Notes under the pieces: generated by a model
Seen by the model: only the letters and a program-made list of their open reading frames with translations
Told to the model about the DNA's origin: nothing
The model's database searches: none
Translations under genes and position numbers: made by a program
In this document: piece after piece, positions 35,479 through 46,915 of the stretch
Position numbering within the stretch: position 1 is the first letter of the stretch
Layout: each line of letters begins with the position of its first letter
Assembly: GCF_030272615.1 (NCBI RefSeq)
Contig: NC_081409.1
Span: 21,394,260 to 21,458,259 of the forward strand
Source: Cryptomeria japonica
Lineage: Eukaryota > Streptophyta > Pinopsida > Cupressales > Cupressaceae
Length of the DNA stretch: 64,000 nucleotides
Direction: 5' to 3'

Positions 35479-35694
35479 GCACTAAAGGAAGAAATCCACT
35501 CCAAAAGAGTACATTTTTTCTTGAAAATGATAAAAAAAAATAGACAAAAGTTTATGTTATATAAAAACTTTGATATTCTAGTAAGTTTTACTTTGAAACA
35601 TAATTGTGAGAAAAATATTCATCAAAAAAATTTAAGAAATACATGCACTAGATATTGAACTTATCTATTTGTAAAAAAGAAAGAAAAAACAAAT

Positions 35695-36484
35695 TGTATA
35701 TGGTGAAAATGGATAACAATAATAACAATATTGAAAGGTTAAATGAATTCAACCACAAAACCCTAGCATAACAACAACAAAGATCCACCATAACATATGA
35801 AGATTACCTAAGACAATGCAAATCACATGAAATCACAAAGATTATACCATCACATGTCCAATAGGGTTTTGATCTCTATTCTTCCTATCTCCATTGATCT
35901 TGCTTGATATATTTGCTCTCAGATTTTATGTGCACAAGAGCTCAACAAAGAACGGAATGTGGTTGCAAGTAGGATCGTAGTGTAGTCAATTGCATAAAAG
36001 ATGATTAGCATGAATGATTAGGATGAATGATTAGGATTTGATAATGAAGGAAGCATCTCCTTATATAGAAGACACTATATGAAATGGAGGGATAAGATTG
36101 AGAGGTGTAAAAGGAGGTCGGCTATGATTAGAGGGTAGGTAGAGGAAATAATAAAATAATGAAAGAGGTAGGTAGTGTATGAATTAAGAGATGAATGACA
36201 TGTGTCATGGGTAGAAAAAGCTAATGAATTAATTAAATAAATAAAGATTTATTTAATTAATAGAAGAAGTAGGATAATTAAATAAATAAGATATTTATTT
36301 AATTTAGGAAAAGGATAATTTAAATAAATAAATGTATTTATTTAAATGAGAAATAAGGCTAGAAGAGGATAAATGAATTAATTAAATAAATAAAGATTTA
36401 TTTAATTAATAGAAGAATTAAGCTTAGATAATTAAATAAATAAAATATTTATTTAATTAGACTGGACAATTTTGGGTGTCTACA
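35695..36484 (-). repeat. 3' LTR of the non-autonomous element
   Basis: Minus strand begins tgtagacaccc and ends ccatataca. AT-rich palindromic modules lie at 36225-36450. A TATA box (tatataa, minus strand) sits at 36061-36067, placing the expected transcription start near 36035. The abutting polypurine tract on the minus strand is at 36485-36500. Confidence 0.8.
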
Positions 36485-37055
36485 TTTTGCCCCTCTTTGA
36501 GACAATGCGGCTTGTCATGTTGTTTCAAAGAAGATAATATGAACTGATACAGAGTTGCCCCAGAATGGGAATGATATGCCCCCTCGAGAGATTGGATGAA
36601 AAATGGAAAGAGTATGGAAGACCAAGAGTTGGATGGAATGTAAATGAATCTGAAGTGTACTTGCAATGTCCAAAGTGTAAGACCAAGTATGTATGTAGTA
36701 GAGTAGGTGTGACTTCCAAAGAGAGGATAGTTTCTCTTGATGAGGTAAGTTGACCTTGACTCTAAGTAAAACCAAATGAGACCCAAAGGTAAGAAACCTT
36801 GATGAGGGACCACTTAGCAAAGTGTTGTTGTATGTAGTGTGTTGACAAAGTATGATGAGGACAGGCAAGTGACCTTTTGACTCAAGTTTAGACAAATGTG
36901 AATGTAATGTAAGATGTGAAGCAATGATGGACTTTGTGAGACCCAAAGACAGGTTGAGTGCTAAATGAAACCCTGGAGAAATGACCTAGGAAGCTCAAGA
37001 ATTCTGAAACTGACTGTGTTTGTTTGCTGAAATGTAATAGTTTTTCAATTCTGGA

Positions 37056-37240
37056 CACAGACGCACCTGTATACTTCACAGACGCAGTTTCCCGACACAG
37101 ACGCGACTCTATTTAACACAGACGCGCTTCTGAGATTTTTTTTGCAAAGTGTAATGTTGACTGTTGAAACACAGACACGATTCTACCCTTCACAGACGCG
37201 GTTTCTTGACACAGACGCTATTATGCCCGACACAGACGCG
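37056..37240. repeat. Phased CACAGACGCG array 1
   Basis: Eight copies of cacagacgc or a one-base variant start at 37056, 37077, 37096, 37117, 37170, 37191, 37210 and 37231. Spacings are 21, 19, 21, 53, 21, 19 and 21, so a four-copy block is duplicated 114 bases apart. The array lies near the polypurine-tract end of the interior. Confidence 0.88.
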
Positions 37241-37504
37241 TTTTTGTAAAATTTGTGCAAATTTTTTTTTTCAATCTGTGAAGTCATTTAATTGTGACCA
37301 AATCTGACTGTTTGACTGTTTTTCGTGACAAGAGGACACAGTGTTGATAAGGACTCAATGTTTGCAAGTGTCTAGACTCAAAATGACTCCAAGAAAAGTG
37401 TGTTGTTTGATGTTAAAATGTTTTGCATACACTTGAAGACACAAAAGACACAATGTTTTGTTGTTTGGTCTTGCATGTTTTGAATGTTTAACATAAGTCA
37501 AGCA

Positions 37505-37870
37505 CAATTCCTATGGCTGGCCAAGACAATAGTTGTTGATCCCACATGGGGTTTTACCTCCGAGGCTACGCTATTCAGAGCAGATACTTAGATGCTTGAC
37601 CTCACTGGCTCCACCCTTGGCACTCACTTCTCGAGTCAGCCAAGCATCAGTCCCCATGAAAACTCTCCATGGCGAACTTTGTATCTCTACTAAGAACCGT
37701 ATGTGTGTGGGCCCCTACCAGAGGTCCGACCTCCTGCCCCAACAAATAGAAGGATTTGGGCCTCTAAAACAAAATGGTGCTAGTAAGGGCATCCGCTCGT
37801 GTGGCCATACATGCGGCACTTTCAGCTCTGTAAATACAGAAGGCTCCCAGCCGGTAGGGGTTACGCCCTA
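37505..37870. other. GC-richer non-coding island
   Basis: About 360 bases of higher GC between the two motif arrays, containing a 114-codon frame (37533-37877) with no recognisable motif. It may be a conserved structural part of the non-autonomous element; I cannot support a protein. Confidence 0.4.
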
Positions 37871-38471
37871 CAACTGATCAAATAAATTTGATCAAACAGG
37901 TTTATGGGGAGACATAGTGTCGGTATGAACTAATCAGCACACGTTATTCATAGTTTTCACCATGAATACATTTGATTATAGTGGTTCGGATGAGGTGGGT
38001 TTTCCTCGCTACCACTTGGGTCGTTCTCTTCTCACTAGTAGTCCTAATGACCACACAGGAAGACATGCCTTCTAAAGATTAAACAAAAAGAGCCTATTGC
38101 TCAAGACACAAAAGACAATGATTCAATTTTAGTGCACCAATGGAAGTGTTTGCTAGTCTATGAAAACAAGGCACACAATAAAAATCCAAAAACCCTTGCC
38201 AAGGACCTGCACCAAAGATTTGTTAGTAGTTTGGGTTGTTTCAAATGATCACCCCTTCCTGCAAGCACACAAGTTAGGTAAATTTTAAAACCCAAAAGAC
38301 TTTGTGAAAATAGGGGCCTTCAACCAAACGATTTTGCTTCCAAGACAAGCTGCACCAGTTTTGTTAGCTAGATCTGAAAATGTTAGTCCAAAAATAAACC
38401 AGATCTGAAACCTTAAATGCAAAATCCGAAAACTGAATCAATAAAACTTCAAAATTTTGAAACAGGTGATA

Positions 38472-38728
38472 CACAAACACGATTACCCTCGACACAGACG
38501 CGACTCTGCGACACAAACGCAGTTCTGTGAGACGCAGACGCGGATAAACACCACATACGCGCTTCCCAGACATAGATGCGGATAAAAATGACACAGACGC
38601 GTTTCCATAACACAGACGTGCCTTTCGGAAACCTGCAAAATAAAATTTTGTCGAAAACACGGACGCGATTCCAGATGTCGCAGATGCGCCAGAAAATCAA
38701 AAACGCGATCTGAAAGTATGCAGACGCG
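38472..38728. repeat. Phased CACAGACGCG array 2
   Basis: Twelve motif copies (cacagacgcg and one- to two-base variants) start at 38472, 38493, 38512, 38533, 38552, 38571, 38592, 38611, 38658, 38679, about 38698 and 38719. Spacing is almost strictly 21 or 19 bases. The array lies near the primer-site end of the interior. Confidence 0.85.
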
Positions 38729-38817
38729 AAGATGTCGAAAATGTTGTCGGAAATGCCAGATCTGCAACTTCAAACACAAAATCTGCAACAAAAGGTTAAA
38801 TGCAAAAGGGACAAGAG

Positions 38818-38837
38818 TCCCACCGGGCGTGCCAAAA
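38818..38837 (-). other. Probable primer binding site
   Basis: Next to the R-U5 end the minus strand reads ttttggcacgcccggtggga. Its tggcacgccc core resembles primer sites I recall from Tat-like elements. The tRNA is not identified. Confidence 0.5.
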
Positions 38838-39460
38838 TGTATATGGTGAAAATGGATAACAATAATAACAATATTGAAAGGCTAAATGAATTCAACCACA
38901 AAACCCTAGCCTAACAATCAACAAAGATCCACCATAACATATGAAGATTACCTAAGACAATGCAAATCACATGAAATCACAAATATTATACCATCACATG
39001 TCCAATAGGGTTTTGATCTCCATTCTTCCTATCTCCATTGATCTTGCTTGATATATTTGCTCTCAGATTTTATATGCACAAGAGCTCAACAAAGAACGGA
39101 ATGTGGTTGCAAGTAGGATCGTAGTGTAGTCAAGTCATTAAGATGATTCATTAGAATGAATGACTTGACTACACTACGATCCTACTTGCAACCACATTCC
39201 GTTCTTTGTTGAGCTCTTGTGCATATAAAATCTGAGAGCAAATATATCAAGCAAGATCAATGGAGATGGGAAGAATGGAGATCAAAACCTTATTGGACAT
39301 GTGATGGTATAATCTTTGTGATTTCATGTGATTTGCATTGTCTTAGGTAATCTTCATATGTTATGGTGGATCTTTGTTGATTGTTAGGCTAGGGTTTTGT
39401 GGTTGAATTCATTTAGCCTTTCAATATTGTTATTATTGTTATCCATTTTCACCATATACA
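38838..39460. repeat. 302-base perfect-length palindrome (R-U5 foldback)
   Basis: Arms at 38838-39139 and 39159-39460 are reverse complements over 302 bases without gaps and with 3 mismatches, separated by 19 bases. The left arm matches 35695 to about 36000 of the intact LTR. The turn-around lies close to the predicted transcription start (TATA box at 36061-36067 in the intact LTR). Confidence 0.95.
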
Positions 39461-39849
39461 CAAATTATTTGCTTTTTTGTGAGATTAACTAAACCTCACT
39501 TTTTTTCTGAAATTTTCAACAATTCAAATTCTTCTCTTAAATTTATAATAAAAATATCAAACCAATTTTCATTTTTTAAATTGCATGCATAAAACTCATC
39601 AAGAGTTCTACATTTCATTAGTTACGTCAATTTGGAATTCAAAATATAAAGGCCACTTTTATGCAGTCGAAGTTGGAAAATTTTGTTTGTGTTGGCCTAT
39701 TCCTTTATAAAAGTGTGACATGGGTTTGTACTTTTACCCTTGGTTGAGCTTACAAAACATCACATGTCAAATGTAGAACAAGAAAAGTGTGGTAGACTAC
39801 ATCATTTTCTTGTAGAATGTTAAACTAGGGATAAGAGAGGTCAAAATAG

Positions 39850-41034
<1,185 letters not shown>

Positions 41035-41049
41035 TGAACAAATCATTTT

Positions 41050-44000
41050 ACAATAATGAAAATAATAAGCAATTCAAAAGGAACTGCAAGAAATGAAAGA
41101 AAATGTTTTTAATCAACAAAACACTATCAATAAGTGACTAACACCAAAAATTACAACCAACAAGGCACAAACAACAACTAATTCTAATTAAATTTTCAAC
41201 ATACACTACAAGCCAAGTGATTGAAACCAGCATGTACAATAACATAAAATACACCAACTATTCAAAAATTAGATCTATTGTTCAAAAATTATATTTGGAA
41301 TTTGAAGAGTTTTTGAAGTTGTCTAGAGCATTGAACATCATCAACATGCATTCAAACAAATTGGTATTTGGCTTTTTCCAAAATCTTATTGTAGGCAACC
41401 TTCTTCTCTAATTGAGAGCACAAGTAAACAACTTGTAATATAACACCGAAGTAAAAGTATAGCGTTTCCACAACTTGACAAGTAATTTGATTTGAAAAAA
41501 TAGTTAAACATCTACTTTTCCAAATATGAAGCAAGATAGTTTGTCTCATTGAATCAATAATAACATTCTTAGACAAGCCAATACCCTAAACTACCTCTTT
41601 TTAACCCAACACATGGTAAAAAATAGCAAGGAAATGACCAAAAAATGTAGTCCATTCTTTATCTCTAAAATAATCTCAGGAAATATGTTTCACACTTCCA
41701 TCACGTTGGAAAAAGAGCAATGAGCTAGAATAGTCTTTAAATATCTCAATCTATCCCTTACATGCAATTTATGATGCAATTTTTTCCAAGTTAGGATTTG
41801 AGTATTTGATTCAAATTTGGACTTCCATCTTTTCTCTTTAAATGTACAACCCCATTTATTATTCAACCTGGATTTATGTTTCAAGATTGGAAGAAGAGTC
41901 AAGTAGATCCTCTCCAAAAAAAAAATAGAAAAAAGGAGTTTTCCCAACCCAAAGTCTATCTTTATAAACATTACATTGAAGAGGGGAGAAATTTTTCTTG
42001 AGAAGATTTGTAGGTACTAATGATTTTACAAATGTAATGAACCCTTCAGATGTGTTATTCAACCCGAATGATATTTTGGCATTCTACCATTCAGCCCAAT
42101 CAAGTGAATTTAAGTCCCAAATATCATTAAACTATTGCACCCCTTTATTGAAAAAATATAAGGCTTGTTTGGGAAATATGATCGTAAAAGGGAGTCCATG
42201 ATATTGCACTAATTTGTTATGCCAAATAGAAGTAGTGAAGCTAAACCATGTTGTAAAGAATTATTCCCATTCATAAAATTACAAACTTGTTGATAGGCTT
42301 TCCAAAAGGACTGCAAAGGAAAATAGACCCTTAAATGAAAGTGAGAAGCCACTCATATCTTATCGATCCATCCCACATCTTGTCATTTATTGTTTGCTAC
42401 AAGGAGAGAAATACAATGAAAAACCAAAAAAATTCAAAGTTCACCTCTACTCATCACTCTTATAATCCATTATGTTGATAAACAAGAAACTTGCACCTTA
42501 GGATCTAAAAGTCACAACCTACCCTTGTTTCTTGGTTGTATATAATGGATCCAAGATGAAGCTTTAAAACTTGATTTACCATCCCAATTTGTCCATAATA
42601 ATTGTCACATAATATTATTTAGATCTTCGTAACCATCTTGGATGATATCCAACAAGAAGAAGAGTAAACGTGGGAGCCGATAAAAAATTGTTAACCAGAC
42701 GAACTTTAACAAGTGATAAATATTTATTTCCCAATTAAAGATCTTTTTTTTTTCAGTTTAACTAAGAACTAGCTCCACATATTTGATAGAGAAACTCCCA
42801 AACCAAAAGGTATACCCAAGTATCTAGTAATTTGTCCATGTTTGATTTGTTACCACTATTTGGGGATCCAAGATGAAACCCAATCAAAACTAATCTTAAG
42901 GAATTTTGTTTTTAGTAAGCAATCTTAGAACCCAAAAATGAAAAGTAAAAATGTAGGGCATACATCACATTATTAATTTGGGTTTCGGCTTTGAATGAAT
43001 AAAAGACTGTCATAATTAGCAAAATGTGAATTTATAACTATCATATTATTAGGAATATATATGCCCTGAATTAGATTCATTTGATTTAATTTTGCAATAG
43101 ATAACCCAAAGCATCCACAATGAGCTCATAAAGGAAGGGTGATAAAGGGAAGCACTACCTAATAGACTGTTGTAATGGGAAGGAATCAATGAGTGAATTA
43201 TTGATCACAAGATGAGAATTTGCATCCTAAAACAACATTTGAACACAATTGCATAGTTTGGGACCAAATCCAAGAAGCATTTTGATAATAAATATTTATG
43301 TCATTCTATCATTAACCTTGTCAAATCAAGTTTCACAAGAAAAGCATCTTACCTTGTTTATTATGCCCACTCATAAGTTTCCCATGCCAAGATTAAATTG
43401 TTAAGAATGAAATGTCCACGCAAGAACTTAGTTTGTTCAATTCTAACTATCCCTTTAGCCACTAGTTTGCTTCTTAATGATTTAATAAGTATTAAGAAGA
43501 GTAATAGGGTGCAATCCAGTGACAGAATCCTCATTCCTACCTTTTGGAAGAAGCTTAATTAATCCTTTGTTGATGTAAGGGCCTAATGAACCATGTCTTA
43601 ATTCTTCCAAGTAGACAAGATAAAAATCTTTCTTAATATGTCACCACATAGCTTGCTTCATAGATAGCCCATCAATACCTAGACTTTTATTAAGAGCCAT
43701 TGAAAAAATTTCACATTTTGAATCTTCCATAAAGAGATGCCTATCAAGATATTCACTATACTCAAGATCAACCTCCCTTGGAACGATATCTTTGATAATA
43801 TCTTCCAAAGTTTCTTGGAGATCAAGCCAATGTGGATCCTCTCTAAATATATTTTCATAAAAGTTATAAAATAAATTTTAATATCTTCTTGATCTTAGTA
43901 AAGACATGTTCATTCTCATCCTTTATAGCACTAACATACTCCTTATGCTTGTAATTTAAATAGTTAAATAAATGCTTAGATCATTTATTTCCCTCCTTAA

Positions 44001-44579
44001 TACAATGTAACATGGCCCTAATTTGAATCCCTTGTCCTTTATAGAAATCAAGTTTACACAGTTGAGTTTAAATAGCAACCATAAAGGTTTGGAAAGTAAG
44101 GTTGTTGGGATTTGAATTAAGCATATTTCCATTAAATTCCACCATCCCTTTCAAAGATTTCTCTTTATAGTTTTATGGGCATACCATTCTTTTACATAAG
44201 GGTCGTAAAAAAATGGCACATTGCATGATGGCATCTTGTCACCAAACTCAATAAGATTCTCCCTCTTTAGGTTTGGGAATGGAGTTCCAAACACCAACCA
44301 ATGTAGCATAACAAGAAGGAATTTTTAGATATGAAGTGTTAAGTTTGAAAGGCAAGTTTTAAATCTCTTTTTTACCTTCTTCCTTCAAAAGACAAATAAT
44401 GGGGAAGTGATCTAAAAAGAAAGTAAAGTAGTCCAAATTGACCAAACACCTATTGACAACATGAGATAATTGTAAATTAGGAAAGATATAAAACCTATCA
44501 ATCCTACTAAGTTTCATATCAACTCCCAATCTGCATTTAGACCATGTAAACCAATGGGTTGTCCATTGTTAAAAAGAGG
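41050..44579 (-). pseudogene. LINE ORF2 pseudogene (endonuclease end, RT, zinc-binding tail)
   Basis: Read right to left, the minus strand gives SRIDRFYIFPNLQLSHVVNR (end of the endonuclease) near 44500. RT segments follow at about 43300-43000: Leu-Leu-Gly-Phe-Gly-Pro-Lys-Leu-Cys and Phe-Pro-Leu-Gln-Gln-Ser-Ile-Arg, where Gln-Gly-Cys-Pro-Leu is usual. Then come VRLVNNFLSAPTFTLLLLD near 42700 and a zf-RVT-like region ending near 41400. Many stops and shifts are present, and the catalytic Asp motifs are not cleanly readable. The 3' untranslated part runs to about 41050. Its 5' end abuts the LTR at 44580. Confidence 0.6.
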
Positions 44580-44620
44580 TGTAGACACTAAAAAATGGTC
44601 AACACCTGTGTCTCCTATTT
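44580..44620 (+). repeat. Host LTR, piece 1 of 3
   Basis: Starts tgtagacact, like the LTR at 34007, and is interrupted at 44620 by the LINE insertion. It continues at 51547 and, after the chromovirus, at 60301. Confidence 0.7.
44604..44620. repeat. Left target-site duplication of the LINE fragment
   Basis: acctgtgtctcctattt, identical to 51547-51563. Confidence 0.9.
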
Positions 44621-44815
44621 ATTTATTTTTCGATAAAAGTGGGCATGCCACTAAACTATATTTTATTAATTTTGAAAAATCTTTTTGTTTACAATGGGTT
44701 CAAAGGGCATACCGGTAGGAAAGAACCCGCAAGAAAACATCTGGTTGTGGCCCAAAAATGCAAAAAAGTAAATACCCGATAATCCCAATTACATAATCAG
44801 ATTGTAATCACCCTC

Positions 44816-45298
44816 TGTTGGTGTAAATAATTATTCATCTTGGATATTATTACACTTTACTTAAGTTTACTTAGGATAATGCATTTCATAGTAGTTTGGG
44901 TATGAGACACTTGGGTGTTTGTGCCACATTGGGATAGTGTGTGTAGGAGAAATTCCACCTTTTATGATGTTGATCTTGTTGTTACACTCCACTCTTGTTG
45001 TTACACTCCACATTCAGTGGGCGATCCACCTCATGTGGACTATTATATTATTTCTCCTACCTACCCACACCTATTTCCTACCTACCCTTGTTTCTTATTG
45101 AGCCACATGTCATGTTTGTGTGCTCACATATCCCTAGCCTTGCCTATATAAGCAAGCTCATCTACATTGTATGTAACAACAACTATGTAATTGATTATTG
45201 ATCATTTTCTATTGATGAGAATACAGTTTATTCTTGTCCAATATTATGTCTCTATTTTGTACATTTCATTGAGCTCTTGATCTTGGCAAAATCTCACA
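44816..45298 (+). repeat. 5' LTR of the copia-type element
   Basis: Starts tgttggtgtaaataatt, ends aaatctcaca; TATA-like ctatataagc at about 45145. Confidence 0.92.
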
Positions 45299-45311
45299 TG
45301 GTATCAGAGCC
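45299..45311 (+). other. Primer binding site (tRNA-iMet)
   Basis: tggtatcagagcc directly after the 5' LTR, complementary to initiator tRNA-Met. Confidence 0.9.
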
Positions 45312-45624
45312 ATTGGGGCTTCATTGATTCATCTTGAAGAGGCATTATTGCGATGTCAAGAGGCAGATCTGAGGAGCAGCATCTTTTGGAGGCGTCCTAG
45401 ACTAGATCTGACCCCGCCATTGCGTCTAGAAGGCCGTTTCCATGAATTTTGGTTATAAAGTCGGCCTATTTTGGTGAGAAAAAAAATTTCTCCAATTTTG
45501 CTAGTATTGTACGGATTTCGAAAAAAAATTCATATTTTTCAAATTTTTTTATATATTGTTCAAAAAAAAAATTGAAAAAAAATAAAAATAAAAATTGAAA
45601 AAAAAAAAAAAAAGAGCAATTTTT

Positions 45625-46255
45625 GGGGGGTCCGCAGACCCCCCCCCCCGTGACCCGCAGGTTGCAGATTGCAGATCTGCAGCGCCGTTCGGACTTGTCG
45701 CTGTCAGTCCGGACCTGCCATTTGTCAGAACTTGTTTCCCGCGCCGCCGACCCGTACCCGCCGTCGCCGAACTCTGCACGCTTCCCGGTCGCAGACCGAC
45801 ACCAACGCCGCCGCAGTGTTCCCCGGCCGCCGCCATCAGCTCCTCTCGCTGGTCCTCCGCACCACGCCACCGGCAGCTGCTCCGCCCAGCAGCGCCCGCT
45901 ACCACCACCGGCCTCCTCTCCGGCGCCCTTAGCCTCCACCGCCGGCCTCAGCTCCGATGCCTCACTCCCCGGCGGACAACCTAACCCGGCGAATCCCGCG
46001 TCCGCCACGTGGCAGGCGACCACTAGCCCGTGAGAAAACCATACCCTGCACGCCATGTCATTGCGCCGAGTCACCCAACACATCACCTCCATATGACCAC
46101 CACGCAGACGCCACGTGGCCCACCAGTCAGCAAAAATCCGTACAGTACGGACTGCACAGTCACCCGCACAGTCATCTGCCATGTCAGCTGTCCGCACAGT
46201 ACGGACGTCCAGTCAGCAGAGGGCAAAGTTTTTACGACGGCCAGTGACTTGCTGA
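45625..46255 (+). other. GC-rich leader island
   Basis: About 630 bases between the primer site and gag, much richer in G+C than its surroundings, with overlapping open frames on both strands. A 243-codon minus-strand frame and several Pro/Arg/Ser-rich plus frames share the space, which suggests composition rather than coding. It contains repeated acagtacgga/cacagtca phrases near 46140-46210. It may be a captured host sequence or structured RNA leader. Confidence 0.5.
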
Positions 46256-46915
46256 CATCAGCACCACGTCAGTATTTTTCAAAAATTTGGCAGGCCCCTC
46301 TCATTTGCATTTTTGATTTTGTAGTTCAACTTCAAATGGCCATAACTTGCTCATTTTTGCTCCTTTTTTCGAGCAATTTTTTTGAAATGGGCTATAATTT
46401 TATGCTCTCCATAGTGGTGAAGAAATTTTTTGATTTTGATGCACGGATTTTTTAGAAAATGCAGTTTTTGGTGACTGTACCTGAGTAATCCCAGTTTTTG
46501 CAACTTCAGAGGCTTCGTTTGGGGTCATATGACCTCCTTTTTAGGTGCCGTTTTTTTTTAAAGTGCGTATTTTTTCATCTACTTTCATATGATGCTATCA
46601 GATTGATTCCATTATAAGTAAAAAATGTACTTTTAGATTTTAGCCATTTTTGGCTCTCTTGGTACTTGTATATTTGCTTGAATCTCAGTTAGATTCATTG
46701 CACTATTGATTGAAGTCTCTTGTATCTCATTTGAGAAGTTGTAAAATTTGCATCATAAGTCCACTTTGCCTTGTTTTGCAAGTGGCTCATTGTAATCGCA
46801 CTAAGTATAAAGTGCCAAAATCATCACTTTGGGGGCGGGGGGTACTTTGATTGAGTGAATTTGGGGGGGTGTCTCTTGTGCTTTTGTGCTCTTGTGTTCC
46901 TTCCTTTTTGCTGCT

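Larger units (their letters stand above)
35695..39460 (-). mobile_element. Non-autonomous Tat-like LTR element ending in an R-U5 palindrome
   Basis: Flanked by caaat at 35690-35694 and 39461-39465, a 5-base target duplication. The left terminus is a normal 790-base LTR (the 3' LTR in minus orientation). The right terminus lacks U3 and instead has a 302-base inverted repeat of the R-U5 part, so both element ends carry the same U5 terminus (tgtatatgg...ccatataca). The interior (36485-38837) has a polypurine tract, a primer-site-like sequence and motif arrays but no convincing coding frame. It must have been moved by proteins from another element. Confidence 0.8.

Noticed and set aside
37056-38728. 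CRISPR-like or protein-coding repeats
   Set aside because: Short motif with 9-11 base gaps, eukaryotic retroelement context, no cas genes, and a 40-base period incompatible with a reading frame.
38364-38791. Cys/Val/Arg-rich minus-strand ORFs over array 2
   Set aside because: Several frames are open at once owing to the CACAGACGCG repeats; the period is not divisible by three.
44915-45151. ORF in the copia LTR, also at 49516-49752
   Set aside because: Present in both LTRs only because the LTRs are identical repeats; no motif.
45466-46455. Overlapping ORFs on both strands of the GC-rich leader as genes
   Set aside because: Long frames on both strands reflect high GC and low stop density; Pro/Arg/Ser-rich products show no domain.
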